DNA of 64,000 nucleotides from Aminobacter aminovorans (GCF_900445235.1 NZ_UFSM01000001.1:2991501-3055500); one strand, 5' to 3'; numbered from the stretch's first letter, positions 18,245-29,666 are shown. A program made the numbers and translations. The notes: generated by a model not told the origin, from the letters alone.

Positions 18245-18964
18245 ATGACTACGCCCGCGCATGTCGCGATCATCATGGACGGCAACGGTCGCTGGGCAAA
18301 GGCCCGCGGCCTGCCGCGCGTTGCGGGGCATCGTGCCGGCGTCGAGGCGCTGCGCCGGACTGTTCGCGCGGCGTCAGACCTTGGTATCTCCTGGTTGACC
18401 GTCTACGCCTTCTCCTCGGAGAACTGGTCGCGGCCCAAGTCCGAGGTCACGGACCTGATGGGGCTGCTCAAGATCTTCATTCGGCGCGATCTTGCCGAGC
18501 TTCACAACAGCGGCGTGCGTGTCCAGATCATCGGCGACAGGGCAACGCTGCAGCCTGATATCCGCAGCCTGCTGGAGGAAGCCGAGACGCTGACATCAGG
18601 CAACGACGCGCTGACGCTGGTCATCGCCTTCAACTATGGCGGGCGCGACGAGATCGCGCGCGCCGCCCGCCGGCTGGCGGAAGCGGTCAAGCGTGGCGAC
18701 ATCGCCGCCGAGCAGATCACGCCTGAGCTGTTTGCCGAGGAGCTCGACACGTCGGGCATTCCCGATCCCGACCTGGTCATCCGCACCAGCGGCGAAATCC
18801 GCCTGTCGAATTTCCTGCCCTGGCAGTCGGCCTACAGCGAACTCATATTCCAGCCTTGCTACTGGCCGGATTTTACCCGTGAGCATCTCGCCGACGCCTT
18901 GCGTGAATATACCGGCCGCGAACGCCGCTTCGGCGGCCTTGCCGCCCGCGACGTCGCCTCGTGA
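18245..18964 (+). CDS. uppS: Undecaprenyl (isoprenyl) diphosphate synthase
   Basis: 239 residues. cis-Prenyltransferase making the lipid carrier for peptidoglycan and other glycans. The catalytic region [17 protein letters not shown] holds the essential Asp at about residue 14, and the C-terminal [18 protein letters not shown] is the usual signature. Confidence 0.97.
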   Translation: MTTPAHVAIIMDGNGRWAKARGLPRVAGHRAGVEALRRTVRAASDLGISWLTVYAFSSENWSRPKSEVTDLMGLLKIFIRRDLAELHNSGVRVQIIGDRATLQPDIRSLLEEAETLTSGNDALTLVIAFNYGGRDEIARAARRLAEAVKRGDIAAEQITPELFAEELDTSGIPDPDLVIRTSGEIRLSNFLPWQSAYSELIFQPCYWPDFTREHLADALREYTGRERRFGGLAARDVAS

Positions 18965-18971
18965 TCTTGCC

Positions 18972-19802
18972 ATGAGCAATCTTCAGCTCCGGACAATTTC
19001 AGCGATCGTGCTGGCGGCCGCGGTGCTGTTGCTCACCTGGCTGGGTGGCCTGCCGTTCAGGATGCTGACCGCAGCAATCGCGCTTGCCATCTTCTACGAA
19101 TGGTCGCGCATGTCGCGGCCAAACAGCGAAACCGGCTGGGCCGGCGGCAACCTCAACATGCTGCCCGAAGTGCTCATCCTGATGTTCGCTGGCGCCCTGG
19201 TCGCCGGCATTCCGGCACTTGCGCTGATCATCCTGGCCGCTGTCTTCACGCTCATCCTGTGGGGGCTGGGAAAGCTGCGCGGAGCAGGGGCGTGGGAAGC
19301 TGCGGGGTTTGGCTACGCAGCGCTCTCCGGGCTTTCACTTGCCCTGCTGCGCGGCAACGAGGCATCAGGCCTGATCGCCATTCTGTTTCTGTTCGCGGTC
19401 GTCTGGGCGACCGACATCTTTGCCTACTTCGTCGGCCGCAAGGTCGGCGGCCCAAAGCTGGCGCCGGCCATTTCGCCCGGCAAGACTCGCAGCGGCGCGA
19501 TTGGCGGCGCTGTCGGCGGCGTTGTCGCCGGGCTTGTGCTCGCCAACTTTGCCGGAACCGGCAACCTGTTCATCCTGGCGGTGATCGCCCTGATGCTTTC
19601 GGTGATCTCGCAAGCAGGCGACCTGTTCGAATCATGGGTCAAGCGCCGACATGGCTACAAGGATTCGGGTTCGCTGATTCCCGGCCATGGCGGGGTGATG
19701 GACCGTGTCGATGGGCTTGTCGCGGCTGCATTTGCCCTATACGTCATCGGCTGGATGTCCGGCTCCGCCGACCATCCGGCTCAGGGATTGTTTCCCGCCT
19801 GA
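18972..19802 (+). CDS. cdsA: Phosphatidate cytidylyltransferase
   Basis: 276 residues with about seven or eight membrane segments; makes CDP-diacylglycerol. The C-terminal CDS signature is intact: SQAGDLFESWVKRRHGYKD, then PGHGGVMDRVDGL. Start ATG at 18972, seven bases after uppS; an upstream open frame inside uppS is a shadow. Confidence 0.96.
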   Translation: MSNLQLRTISAIVLAAAVLLLTWLGGLPFRMLTAAIALAIFYEWSRMSRPNSETGWAGGNLNMLPEVLILMFAGALVAGIPALALIILAAVFTLILWGLGKLRGAGAWEAAGFGYAALSGLSLALLRGNEASGLIAILFLFAVVWATDIFAYFVGRKVGGPKLAPAISPGKTRSGAIGGAVGGVVAGLVLANFAGTGNLFILAVIALMLSVISQAGDLFESWVKRRHGYKDSGSLIPGHGGVMDRVDGLVAAAFALYVIGWMSGSADHPAQGLFPA

Positions 19803-19884
19803 GCGACCAAGTTGCGAGGCGCAAGCCTCGGGCAAGGCGCGGTGCCTCATTTGAGGCGCCATGGTATCTGGTTGAGGGCTTGAT

Positions 19885-21024
19885 TTGAGCGAGTATCTTC
19901 CCGCGTTCCTGACTACGGATGGTCTCCTGATCGGCACCATCGTGCCGTTCCTGTTCGTGCTCACCATCGTGGTGTTCGTGCACGAGATGGGCCACTATCT
20001 GGTCGGCCGCTGGTGCGGGATCGGTGTAAAGGCCTTTTCGATCGGCTTTGGTCCGGAGTTGCTCGGCTTCAACGACCGTCGTGGCACGCGCTGGAAGCTC
20101 TGCGCCATTCCGCTGGGCGGCTATGTGAAGTTCGTCGGCGACATGAGCGTCACCAGCAAGCCGGACAGCAGCGAGGATGACAATCTCAGCGATGCCGAGC
20201 GCAAGATCGCCTTCCACACCCAGCCGGTCTGGAAGCGCGCGGCGACGGTGTTTGCCGGCCCTCTGTTCAATTTCCTGCTGACGATCGCCGTCTTCACCGT
20301 GCTGTTTTCGGCTTATGGCCGCTACGTCATGGAGCCGACGGTAGCCGAGGTGCGCGCCGCGAGCCCGGCCGCGAATGCCGGCATCCAGCCAGGCGACCGA
20401 TTCGTCAGCGTCGACGGCCAGCCGGTGGAAACCTTCTCCGACGTCCAACGCATCGTCTCGGGACGCGGCGGCGATCCGCTCGCCTTCGTGATGATGCGCG
20501 ACGGCAAGGAGGTGACCGTCACCGCCACGCCTGAAATGATGGAGCAGAAGGACGCCCTCGGCAATTCGGTCAAGGTTGCGGTCATCGGCGTCGTCAACAA
20601 TGAAGAGCTCGGCCAGCCACGGTTGATCAGCTACAGCCCGGGCGGCGCCTTCGTGCAGGCGGTTTCCGAAACCGGGCATATCATCGAGCGGACCGGCCAG
20701 TTCCTGAAGCGATTCGTCGTTGGCCGCGAGGACAAGTGCCAGCTCGGCGGACCGGTCAAGATTGCCGACATGGCGGGCAAGGCGGCCCAGCTGGGCTTCG
20801 TCTGGCTGGTGCAATTGGTTGCACTTTTGTCGGTCGGCATCGGTTTTCTCAACCTTCTGCCGATTCCTCCACTCGACGGCGGCCACTTGGCGTTCTATGC
20901 AGTTGAAGCTGTCATCAGGCGCCCTGTTTCCGAGCGGGCGATGGAGGCTGTATATCGAGTGGGGATGATTCTCGTGCTGGCGTTTATGGGCTTCGTTTTC
21001 TGGAACGACCTGTTTGGCTGCTGA
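19885..21024 (+). CDS. rseP: RIP metalloprotease RseP (site-2 protease family)
   Basis: 379 residues. Zinc motif HEMGH at about residues 33-37 in the first membrane helix, a PDZ domain (about 125-215) and the third-helix LDGG motif (PIPPLDGGHLAF). Cleaves anti-sigma factors and signal-peptide remnants in the membrane. Start is TTG at 19885; no ATG fits upstream of the first helix. Confidence 0.95.
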   Translation: MSEYLPAFLTTDGLLIGTIVPFLFVLTIVVFVHEMGHYLVGRWCGIGVKAFSIGFGPELLGFNDRRGTRWKLCAIPLGGYVKFVGDMSVTSKPDSSEDDNLSDAERKIAFHTQPVWKRAATVFAGPLFNFLLTIAVFTVLFSAYGRYVMEPTVAEVRAASPAANAGIQPGDRFVSVDGQPVETFSDVQRIVSGRGGDPLAFVMMRDGKEVTVTATPEMMEQKDALGNSVKVAVIGVVNNEELGQPRLISYSPGGAFVQAVSETGHIIERTGQFLKRFVVGREDKCQLGGPVKIADMAGKAAQLGFVWLVQLVALLSVGIGFLNLLPIPPLDGGHLAFYAVEAVIRRPVSERAMEAVYRVGMILVLAFMGFVFWNDLFGC

Positions 21025-21090
21025 AATCATGAAGAAATTTTGGGCCTGCAAGGGGTCCGTTGAGGGAGCGTTTACCATCCGGGGCAGTAT

Positions 21091-21110
21091 GCGTGACGCG
21101 AAAGTCACGC
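21091..21110 (+). repeat. Hairpin in the rseP-bamA gap
   Basis: Perfect 7-bp arms GCGTGAC (21091-21097) and GTCACGC (21104-21110) with a 6-nt loop, after rseP. Possibly a weak terminator; no T run. Confidence 0.4.
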
Positions 21111-21145
21111 TCGCCGGGGAAGTAAGGGCAAATTAACCAGAAGCC

Positions 21146-21173
21146 TTGCGTGTAGGGAAAATCCAGTTATTAC
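21146..21173 (+). promoter_or_regulatory. Candidate internal promoter for bamA
   Basis: TTGCGT (21146-21151) and TATTAC (21168-21173) with a 16-bp spacer, in the 221-bp gap before bamA. It would let the outer-membrane genes be expressed apart from the translation genes upstream. Confidence 0.45.
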
Positions 21174-21245
21174 GGTACGGGAAATTACCGCGACGTCCGG
21201 TTTTCTCGCCGTGGGGACTTCGAGAAAAGGTTGTAAAGGCCGATT

Positions 21246-23618
21246 ATGAAGGCAGCATCTAAGTTTGCGAGCGCCGCGTCCGCGGTTGCTCTTTCCGCCG
21301 CTCTGGCCATTCCAGGCGCAGTGGCGGTCCAGTTTGTTGCCGTGTCAGCCGCGCAAGCGGCGGTGGTCAACCGGGTCGAAGTGCGCGGCAATCAGCGCGT
21401 CGATGCGGATACCGTCCGCAACTACATCTCCATCAAGCCCGGCAAGTCGTTTTCGAACACCGATATCGACGACGCGGTGAAGGCGCTGTTCGGCAGCGGC
21501 CTGTTCTCCGACGTCCGGATCAACCAGGTCGGCTCGACGCTCGTCGTCCAGGTTTCCGAATATCAGGTCGTCAACAACGTGCTGTTCCAGGGCAACAAGA
21601 AGCTCAAGGACGCGGCACTCGGCGGCGCCATTCAGCTCAAGCCGCGCGGCGCGTTCTCGCAGGCCGCTCTCGAGGCTGACGCGCAGTCGATCAAGGAAGC
21701 CTACAAGCGTGTCGGCCGTGACGACGTCACCGTCGGCACCAAGATCATGGATCTCGGCGAAAACCGCGTGAACGTGGTGTTCGAGATCAATGAAGGCGGC
21801 CGGACCAAGATTGCTGCGATCAACTTCGTCGGCAACGACGCCTATGGCGACCGCCGTCTCGCTGACGTCATTTCGACCAAGCGCTCGTCGTTCCTGTCGT
21901 TCATGCTTCGTGACGACATCTATGACGAAGACCGTCTGCGCGCTGACGAAGAGGCGCTGCGCCGCTTCTACTTCAATCACGGCTATGCCGACTTCCAGGT
22001 CGTCTCTGCCTTCGGCGAGCTCGACGAGGCGACCAACCAGTACACGATCACGATCACCGTTGACGAAGGTCAGCGCTACACGTTCGGCGACGTGTCGGTC
22101 GAGAGCAGCATTCCCGAGGTCGATGGCGCGAGCCTGCAGCGTCTCGTCGAGACGCGCAAGGGCGACGTCTACAACGCCAAGGACGTCGAAGATTCGATCA
22201 TCGCGATCACCGAAAACGTTGCCGGCGCTGGCTATGCCTTCGCCAAGGTGACGCCGCGCGGTGACCGCAACTTCGAAAGCCGCACGATCTCGGTTGTCTA
22301 CACCGTCGACCAGGGCACCAAGGCCTATGTCGAGCGCATCGAAATCCGCGGCAACGAACGCACCCGCGACTTCGTGATCCGTCGCGAATTCGACGTCTCC
22401 GAAGGCGATGCCTTCAACCAGGTGCTGATCCAGCGCGCCAAGAAGCGCCTTGAGGCGCTGAACTTCTTCGAGCGCGTCGAAGTCTCGACCGCTCCCGGCT
22501 CGCAGCCCGACCAGGTCGTGCTGGTTGTCGATCTGGTCGAGAAGTCGACCGGCGAGTTCTCGATCGGCGCCGGCTATTCGACCGGTGGCGACAATGCCGG
22601 CCCCTCGGTGGAAGGCTCGATCACCGAGCGCAACTTCCTCGGCCGCGGCCAGTTCATCAAGTTCTCCGCCGGTGGCGGCAAGAACTCGCGCGACTACAGC
22701 TTCTCGTTTACCGAACCATATTTCCTCGGTCGCCGTATCGCTGCCGGCTTTGACGTCTATCGTCAGACCCGCAAGTACGACGATAAGTACGACAGCGATG
22801 TCACCGGCGGTACCATTCGCTTCGGACTGCCGATCACGAACAATATTTCGACGCAGCTGGCCTACAATCTCTCCCAGGAGAAGTATGAGCTGAACGACAA
22901 GTGCGATACTGACGGCAACGGCATTCCAGATGCCTCCTGTTCGGTTTCGCCGGCCATCATCGATGGCATCGCCAACAGCCCGTGGATCAAGTCGTCGGTC
23001 AGCGGCACTCTGGTCTACAACACCATCGACGACATGAAGAACCCGCATAACGGCATCTATGCCAACTTCACGACCGAAGTGGCGGGCCTCGGCGGCGATG
23101 CGAAGTTCGTCAAGTTCACGGGCCGGGCGAGCTACTATCAGACGCTTTCGGAAGAGCTTGACATCGTTGGTCTCGTTTCTGCCGGTGCCGGCCATATCCA
23201 GGGCTTCGGCGACGACGGCCTGCGTGTCTTCGATCACTTCAAGAACAACGATCGCATGATCCGCGGCTTCGAGTACAACGGTATCGGACCCTACGACAAG
23301 AACGGTGGCGACCACCTCGGCGGCACGACCTACTTCAATGCCTCCGCGGAAGCACAGTTCCCGATCCCGGTTGTCCCGGAGAGCTTCGGCCTGCGTGGCG
23401 CTGTCTTCGCGGATGCCGCGACGCTCTATGGCAGCAAGGTTGATGTCGCGGGCACGAATATCGTGTCGACAGACATGGAATTGCGCGCCTCTGTCGGTGT
23501 CGGCCTGCTGTGGGCTTCGCCCTTCGGTCCGCTGCGTATCGATTATGCCGTGCCGGTCAAGAAGCTGGACACCGACAATACGCAGGAATTCAACTTCGGC
23601 ATTTCGACCCGCTTCTAA
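21246..23618 (+). CDS. bamA: Outer membrane protein assembly factor BamA
   Basis: 790 residues with a signal peptide (about 1-38). Five POTRA repeats fill about residues 40-430 (for example VNRVEVRGNQRVDADTVRNY and YVERIEIRGNERTRDFVIRR) and a 16-stranded barrel follows. The conserved loop-6 RGF motif appears as MIRGFEYNG, and the protein ends in Phe (STRF). Core insertase of the Bam complex. Confidence 0.98.
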   Translation: MKAASKFASAASAVALSAALAIPGAVAVQFVAVSAAQAAVVNRVEVRGNQRVDADTVRNYISIKPGKSFSNTDIDDAVKALFGSGLFSDVRINQVGSTLVVQVSEYQVVNNVLFQGNKKLKDAALGGAIQLKPRGAFSQAALEADAQSIKEAYKRVGRDDVTVGTKIMDLGENRVNVVFEINEGGRTKIAAINFVGNDAYGDRRLADVISTKRSSFLSFMLRDDIYDEDRLRADEEALRRFYFNHGYADFQVVSAFGELDEATNQYTITITVDEGQRYTFGDVSVESSIPEVDGASLQRLVETRKGDVYNAKDVEDSIIAITENVAGAGYAFAKVTPRGDRNFESRTISVVYTVDQGTKAYVERIEIRGNERTRDFVIRREFDVSEGDAFNQVLIQRAKKRLEALNFFERVEVSTAPGSQPDQVVLVVDLVEKSTGEFSIGAGYSTGGDNAGPSVEGSITERNFLGRGQFIKFSAGGGKNSRDYSFSFTEPYFLGRRIAAGFDVYRQTRKYDDKYDSDVTGGTIRFGLPITNNISTQLAYNLSQEKYELNDKCDTDGNGIPDASCSVSPAIIDGIANSPWIKSSVSGTLVYNTIDDMKNPHNGIYANFTTEVAGLGGDAKFVKFTGRASYYQTLSEELDIVGLVSAGAGHIQGFGDDGLRVFDHFKNNDRMIRGFEYNGIGPYDKNGGDHLGGTTYFNASAEAQFPIPVVPESFGLRGAVFADAATLYGSKVDVAGTNIVSTDMELRASVGVGLLWASPFGPLRIDYAVPVKKLDTDNTQEFNFGISTRF

Positions 23619-23633
23619 TTGCGTGGTACAACG

Positions 23634-23658
23634 TTTCCGGGCCGTCACGGCCCGGAAA
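23634..23658 (+). terminator. Perfect intercistronic hairpin between bamA and lpxD
   Basis: Perfect 11-bp stem (TTTCCGGGCCG, TCA loop, CGGCCCGGAAA) just after bamA and 32 bp before lpxD. It lacks a clear T run, so read-through or an mRNA-stability role is likely. Confidence 0.55.
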
Positions 23659-23690
23659 CTCTTTGCCCGGCTTGGCTGGAACAGCATTTC

Positions 23691-24749
23691 ATGACGGATC
23701 CGGTATTTTTTGTGCCGTCACGCCGCTACTCGGTGGGCGAGGTGGCCGGCCTTACCGGCGCGACGCTCGTCGACCCCAAACATTCCGAAATCGCCATCTC
23801 GACCATCGCAGCTGCAAGCAGCGGTGGCGATGGCGCTTTGGTATTTGTCGACGGCAAGCGCAATGCAGCACCGCTCAAGTCGCTGCATGCGGCGGCGGTT
23901 CTGTGTACGGCCGATGTCGCCGACCTTGTCCCTGATGGCATCGCCATTCTGGTTTCGCCACGTCCACAGCAGGCCTTCGCCCGTATCGGCAGGCTGCTTT
24001 ATCCCGACGCCGAGCGTCCGGTGGGGGTGAGCAGCGAAACTGGCATTTCGCCATTCGCGCATATCGATCCGACCTCCCATGTCGAGGCGGGCGCTGTCAT
24101 CGAGGCTGGCGTGGTGATCGGTCCGAACGCGGCTGTCGGCAGCGGGACTGTGGTATCCGCTCATGCGGTCATCGGTCGTTCGACCCAGATCGGCCGCGAT
24201 TGTTATGTCGGTCCGCACAGTTCGATCCAATATGCATTGATCGGCAATGGCGTGATCATCCACGCCGGCGCCCGCATCGGCCAGGATGGCTTTGGTTTCG
24301 CCGGCGGTGCGCGTGGTCCTGAACGCATCCCGCAGATCGGCCGCGTCATCATCCAGGACAATGTCGAGATCGGCGCCAATGCGACGGTCGATCGTGGCGC
24401 GATGTCGGACACGATCATTGGCGAAAACACCAAGATCGACAATCTCGTCCAGATCGCTCACAACGTGCGCATTGGCCGCAATTGCGTTATTGCAGGGCTA
24501 ACGGGTATTTCCGGCTCGGTCGTCGTCGGCGACAACGTGATGATGGGCGGTGGCGTCGGCCTGGCCGATCACCTGAACATCGGATCGGGGGCGCAACTGG
24601 CGGCGCGCAGCGGCCTGATGCATGACGTGCCCGCAGGTGAGGTATGGGCAGGATTTCCTGCAAAACCGATGAAGTTGGCAATGCGCGAGTTCGCTTTGAT
24701 CAGAAAAATGGCCTTGGGAAAACCAAAGGGGGGTGGGAGCAGTGACTGA
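23691..24749 (+). CDS. lpxD: UDP-3-O-acylglucosamine N-acyltransferase
   Basis: 352 residues, third step of lipid A synthesis. An N-terminal uridine-binding domain is followed by a left-handed beta-helix of hexapeptide repeats (for example [18 protein letters not shown]). Start ATG at 23691 after the hairpin. The 3' end overlaps fabZ. Confidence 0.97.
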   Translation: MTDPVFFVPSRRYSVGEVAGLTGATLVDPKHSEIAISTIAAASSGGDGALVFVDGKRNAAPLKSLHAAAVLCTADVADLVPDGIAILVSPRPQQAFARIGRLLYPDAERPVGVSSETGISPFAHIDPTSHVEAGAVIEAGVVIGPNAAVGSGTVVSAHAVIGRSTQIGRDCYVGPHSSIQYALIGNGVIIHAGARIGQDGFGFAGGARGPERIPQIGRVIIQDNVEIGANATVDRGAMSDTIIGENTKIDNLVQIAHNVRIGRNCVIAGLTGISGSVVVGDNVMMGGGVGLADHLNIGSGAQLAARSGLMHDVPAGEVWAGFPAKPMKLAMREFALIRKMALGKPKGGGSSD

Positions 24750-25206
24750 CCAGGCTACCAAGACGCTCGAAGCCGTCGATATCCTCGGCCTGCACAAGCT
24801 GCTGCCGCATCGCTATCCGTTCCTGCTGATCGATCGCATCGTCGACATCGACGGTGACGATTCCGCTGTCGGCATCAAGAACGTCACCTTCAACGAGCCG
24901 CATTTCCAGGGCCATTTCCCCGGACATCCCGTCATGCCTGGTGTGCTGATCATCGAGGCCATGGCGCAGACGGCGGGTGCCATCTGCCTGCGGCTCGTCG
25001 TCGATGAGACGCCGTCGCTGGTGTATCTGATGACGGTCGACGGCGCGAAGTTCCGCAAGCCGGTCGTGCCGGGCGATCAGCTTCGCATTCACGTCAAGAA
25101 GATCAAGAAGCGCGGCAACATCCTGAAGTTCGCCTGCGACGCGCAGGTCAATGGCGCCACCGTCGCGGAAGCAGAGGTGGCTGCGATGATGGTGCCCAAG
25201 GAATAA
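24742..25206 (+). CDS. fabZ: 3-hydroxyacyl-ACP dehydratase FabZ
   Basis: 154 residues from a GTG at 24742 (GTG 24733 is an alternative), overlapping the lpxD end by 8 bases. Hot-dog fold with [14 protein letters not shown] (catalytic His) and [19 protein letters not shown] (catalytic Glu). Supplies unsaturated acyl-ACP and balances fatty acid with lipid A synthesis. Confidence 0.96.
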   Translation: MTDQATKTLEAVDILGLHKLLPHRYPFLLIDRIVDIDGDDSAVGIKNVTFNEPHFQGHFPGHPVMPGVLIIEAMAQTAGAICLRLVVDETPSLVYLMTVDGAKFRKPVVPGDQLRIHVKKIKKRGNILKFACDAQVNGATVAEAEVAAMMVPKE

Positions 25207-25216
25207 GCAACGCTCC

Positions 25217-26050
25217 ATGACCGAAACCTATATTCATCCCGCCGCTGTCGTCGAAGCCGGCGCACAACTGGGTGCGGGCGTGCGCGTCGGCCCGTTCTGC
25301 CATGTCAGCGCCGAGGCCGTCATCGGCGACCGTGTCGAGCTGATGAGCCATGTCGCGATCATGGGTGCTACGACGCTGGGTGAGGGCTGCACGGTCTTTC
25401 CGCAGGCAACGCTTGGCGCAGCGCCCCAGAACAACAAGCACAAGGGCGGTCGCACGACGCTCGTGGTCGGCAAGAACTGCACGATCCGCGAAGGTGTGAC
25501 CATGCATGTCGGCACCGACACCAGTCGAGGTGCCACGACCGTCGGCGACAACGGGCTGTTCCTCGCCTATGCGCATATCGCGCATGACTGCATCGTCGGC
25601 GACAACGTTACCATGGCCAATGTCGCGACCCTCGGCGGCCACGTCGAAGTCGGCAACAACGTCACGCTTGGTGGCCTGTGTGCGGTCCATCAGATGACGC
25701 GTATCGGTCACCATGCCTTTGCCGGCGGTGGCGCGATCATTGATGGCGACATCATCCCGTATGGCATGGTGATGGGCAATCGCGCCCGCCTGCGCGGGCT
25801 CAACGTCATCGGCATGCGCCGCTCCGGCCTGCCGCGCGCCGAGATCTTCGCCTTGCGCAAGGCCTACAAGATGATCTTCGACCCAACCCGTTCGGTGGCC
25901 GAGAGCATCCCGCTAGTCGAACGCGAATTCGCCGGCTCGCCTATCGTGCGTGACGTCCTGGATTTCATCCAGGCGCGCGGCAAGCGCCACTTCACCGTGC
26001 CGCCGCTCAGAAACGCCGTCGCCGAAGACGCCGCCGATGACGAAGGCTGA
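25217..26050 (+). CDS. lpxA: UDP-N-acetylglucosamine O-acyltransferase
   Basis: 277 residues, first step of lipid A synthesis. Left-handed beta-helix of hexapeptide repeats, then a helical C-terminus (LRKAYKMIFDPTRSVAES). The active-site His is in the AYAHIAHDCIVGD region. Confidence 0.97.
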   Translation: MTETYIHPAAVVEAGAQLGAGVRVGPFCHVSAEAVIGDRVELMSHVAIMGATTLGEGCTVFPQATLGAAPQNNKHKGGRTTLVVGKNCTIREGVTMHVGTDTSRGATTVGDNGLFLAYAHIAHDCIVGDNVTMANVATLGGHVEVGNNVTLGGLCAVHQMTRIGHHAFAGGGAIIDGDIIPYGMVMGNRARLRGLNVIGMRRSGLPRAEIFALRKAYKMIFDPTRSVAESIPLVEREFAGSPIVRDVLDFIQARGKRHFTVPPLRNAVAEDAADDEG

Positions 26051-26930
26051 GGGCGGAAAGAGGATCAACCTTTCCGCGGCCGACCGGGTTGCAGTCGTTG
26101 CCGGCAGCGGTCGGCTCCCGGTCAATGTCGCCGACAGCCTCGCCGAGGCCGGGCACAAGCCTTTCATCGTTCTGATTGACGGTGAGACCGATCCCGGCAC
26201 CAGCCTCTGGAGCTATGCCGGCGAGCGGCTTGCCATCGAGCAGTTCGCCTCGCTGATGCCTTTGCTCAAGCGCCACGACATCACCCATTGCGTGCTTGCC
26301 GGTGGCATCAGCCGTCGCCCGGTGTGGCGGGCCATTCGCCCCAGCATCGCCCTGCTGCGTGTCCTGCCGCGCGCGCTTGCAGCGCTTGCCCGCGGCGACG
26401 ACGGCCTGCTGCGCATCCTGGTCACGACTATTGAGGAAAATGGCATCAAGGTCGTCGGGGCACATCAGGTCGTTCCGGAGCTGCTGGCCGTGGCCGGCAG
26501 CATGGGCGCGCTGGCGCCCCAGCAGAGTGACTGGGCCGACCTTCGGGCTGGCCAGGAGGCCGCACGCACGATCGGTGCGCTCGATGTCGGCCAGGCGGCA
26601 GTTGCCATCGGCGGGCGCGCCATCGCACTCGAAGGCATCGAGGGCACAGACCTGTTGCTCGAACGCGTGCGCGAGCTACGCGACAATGGCCGCATTGCCG
26701 GGCGAAAGCGCGGCGTTCTGGTGAAATGCGCCAAGCCGAACCAGGAACTGCGTGCGGACTTGCCGACAATCGGCCCGGCAACGGTCGACGCTGCGCATGC
26801 AGCGGGTCTTGCCGGGATCGGCATCGAGGCCGGACGCTCGCTGGTGCTCGACTATGGCGAGGTGGTCGAACGCGCCGACAGGCTCGGCCTGTTCGTCATC
26901 GGCCTGTCCGGCGAGGGAAACGAGCGATGA
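26037..26930 (+). CDS. lpxI: UDP-2,3-diacylglucosamine pyrophosphatase LpxI
   Basis: 297 residues, the alphaproteobacterial alternative to LpxH, making 2,3-diacylglucosamine-1-phosphate. N-terminal VAVVAGSGRLPVNVADSL and C-terminal AGIGIEAGRSLVLDYGEVV are typical. It overlaps lpxA by 14 bases, so translation is probably coupled, and precedes lpxB. Confidence 0.95.
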   Translation: MTKAEGGKRINLSAADRVAVVAGSGRLPVNVADSLAEAGHKPFIVLIDGETDPGTSLWSYAGERLAIEQFASLMPLLKRHDITHCVLAGGISRRPVWRAIRPSIALLRVLPRALAALARGDDGLLRILVTTIEENGIKVVGAHQVVPELLAVAGSMGALAPQQSDWADLRAGQEAARTIGALDVGQAAVAIGGRAIALEGIEGTDLLLERVRELRDNGRIAGRKRGVLVKCAKPNQELRADLPTIGPATVDAAHAAGLAGIGIEAGRSLVLDYGEVVERADRLGLFVIGLSGEGNER

Positions 26931-28090
26931 CCCAGCCACCGCTCAAGATTGCCATCGTCGCGGGCGAGGAGTCGGGCGACCTGCTGGGCGCCGATCTGGT
27001 GCATGCGCTGCAGCGCTTGAGCGGGCGCGAGGTCAGGCTTGTCGGCACTGGCGGCCGGCATCTGCAGGAGCTTGGCCTGTCGCCGCTGTTCAATGCCAGC
27101 GAGATCGCATTGATGGGACTGACGGCGGTCATTCGCGACCTGCCGCGCCTGATCAGGCGGATCGGCCAGACCGCCCGTTTCGTCGCAGCCGAAAAGCCGG
27201 ATTGCCTCGTGACGATCGACAGCCCGGATTTTTCGCTGCGCGTTGCCAGGAAGGTGCGGGCGCTCGATCCCACTATTCCAATCATCCATTACATCTGCCC
27301 GAGCGTCTGGGCCTGGCGACCGGGACGGGCCAAGGCGATGAAGCCGCATGTCGACGAGGTGCTGTGCATCCTGCCGTTCGAGCCGGCCGAACTGGAGCAC
27401 CTGGGCGGCCCGCATGGTACATTTGTCGGCCATCGCCTGGCGACCGATCCGGGCATCGCCATTGCCGCGGCGATGCAGGAGGGAAAGGCCAATCCGGTGC
27501 CTGACCGCGAGAAGACGCTTCTGCTTTTGCCGGGATCGCGCCGCAGCGAAGTGCGCAGCCTGATCGGTCCATTTGGCGAGACCGTTTCGATCCTGCGCGC
27601 ACGCGGCCATCGTATGCGGCTGCTCTTGCCGACGGTGCCGCATGTCGCTGGCCTTGTCGAAGAGGCCGTGTCAGCCTGGCCGCAAAAGCCGGAGATCATT
27701 CTGGATCCGCAGCATAAATGGCAGGCCTTTGGCGAAGCCGACGCAGCCCTGATCGCATCGGGCACGGTAGCTCTGGAACTCGCGCTCGCCGGCGTGCCGA
27801 TGCTTTCTTCCTACAAGCTCGACACGCTGGCGCGAATGATCCAGAGCATGGTCACTGTCTGGAGCGCGGCACTGCCCAACCTGATTGCCGACCGGCCGGT
27901 GGTGCAGGAGAACTACAACGAATATGTGCGCCCACAATGGATGGCGCGCTATGTCGAAGGCCTGTTCGAGGACGGCAGCCTTCGCCGTTGGCAAAAGGAT
28001 GGTTTCGCCGAAATCTCCAGGCGCATGGCGACCGAGCGGCCGTCCGGCGAGATCGCGGCCGAAGCAGTTCTCAAACACATCGCCAAATGA
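26927..28090 (+). CDS. lpxB: Lipid-A-disaccharide synthase
   Basis: 387 residues, GT19 glycosyltransferase. Motifs IAIVAGEESGDLLGADLV, YICPSVWAWRPGRAKAM and LLPGSRRSEV are present. ATGA overlap with lpxI. Last gene of the run beginning at rpsB; a terminator follows at once. Confidence 0.97.
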   Translation: MTQPPLKIAIVAGEESGDLLGADLVHALQRLSGREVRLVGTGGRHLQELGLSPLFNASEIALMGLTAVIRDLPRLIRRIGQTARFVAAEKPDCLVTIDSPDFSLRVARKVRALDPTIPIIHYICPSVWAWRPGRAKAMKPHVDEVLCILPFEPAELEHLGGPHGTFVGHRLATDPGIAIAAAMQEGKANPVPDREKTLLLLPGSRRSEVRSLIGPFGETVSILRARGHRMRLLLPTVPHVAGLVEEAVSAWPQKPEIILDPQHKWQAFGEADAALIASGTVALELALAGVPMLSSYKLDTLARMIQSMVTVWSAALPNLIADRPVVQENYNEYVRPQWMARYVEGLFEDGSLRRWQKDGFAEISRRMATERPSGEIAAEAVLKHIAK

Positions 28091-28126
28091 AAACACCCGC
28101 CTGGGCAATGGCCTGGCGGGTGTTTT
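28091..28126. terminator. Bidirectional terminator between lpxB and gltA
   Basis: AAACACCCGCC (28091-28101) pairs with GGCGGGTGTTT (28115-28125), followed by T on the plus strand and TTTT on the minus strand. Serves the convergent lpxB and gltA. Confidence 0.85.
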
Positions 28127-28192
28127 TCAAGTCGTTCGCCGCTTCAAGCTGCGACGGCGCCGCGTGCCCGAATGGACGCGGCGCTTTGAGGC

Positions 28193-29482
<1,290 letters not shown>

Positions 29483-29613
29483 CGCATACTCCTTAGTGCT
29501 GAGTTGCCGCCTTGCGCGGCGCAATCGTCATAACAAGGCAACCCATTAGGCCCGGAACGCTTGAACTCGCTTCCCAGCTTTCCCGCTGCTATCAAATTGA
29601 CCTGTTGCCGCAA

Positions 29614-29628
29614 TGTTGCACCGCAACA
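29614..29628 (-). promoter_or_regulatory. Palindrome TGTTGC-N3-GCAACA upstream of gltA
   Basis: Perfect 6-bp arms (29614-29619, 29623-29628) with a 3-bp spacer. A further TGTTGC-CGCAA copy lies next to it (29603-29612). Same architecture (6-3-6, TGC/GCA core) as the phasin operator. Likely a transcription factor site; the factor is not known from this window. Confidence 0.55.
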
Positions 29629-29666
29629 GCCTCATTTCAATGCAAAACTAGGAAAGCACTGCTGAC

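Noticed and set aside
21029..21136. 35-codon frame MKKFWACKG after rseP
   Set aside because: No Shine-Dalgarno, and it spans the hairpin; not convincing.
21345..23687. 780-codon minus-strand frame opposite bamA
   Set aside because: Same artefact; bamA is unmistakable and the reverse product has no recognisable fold or ribosome site.
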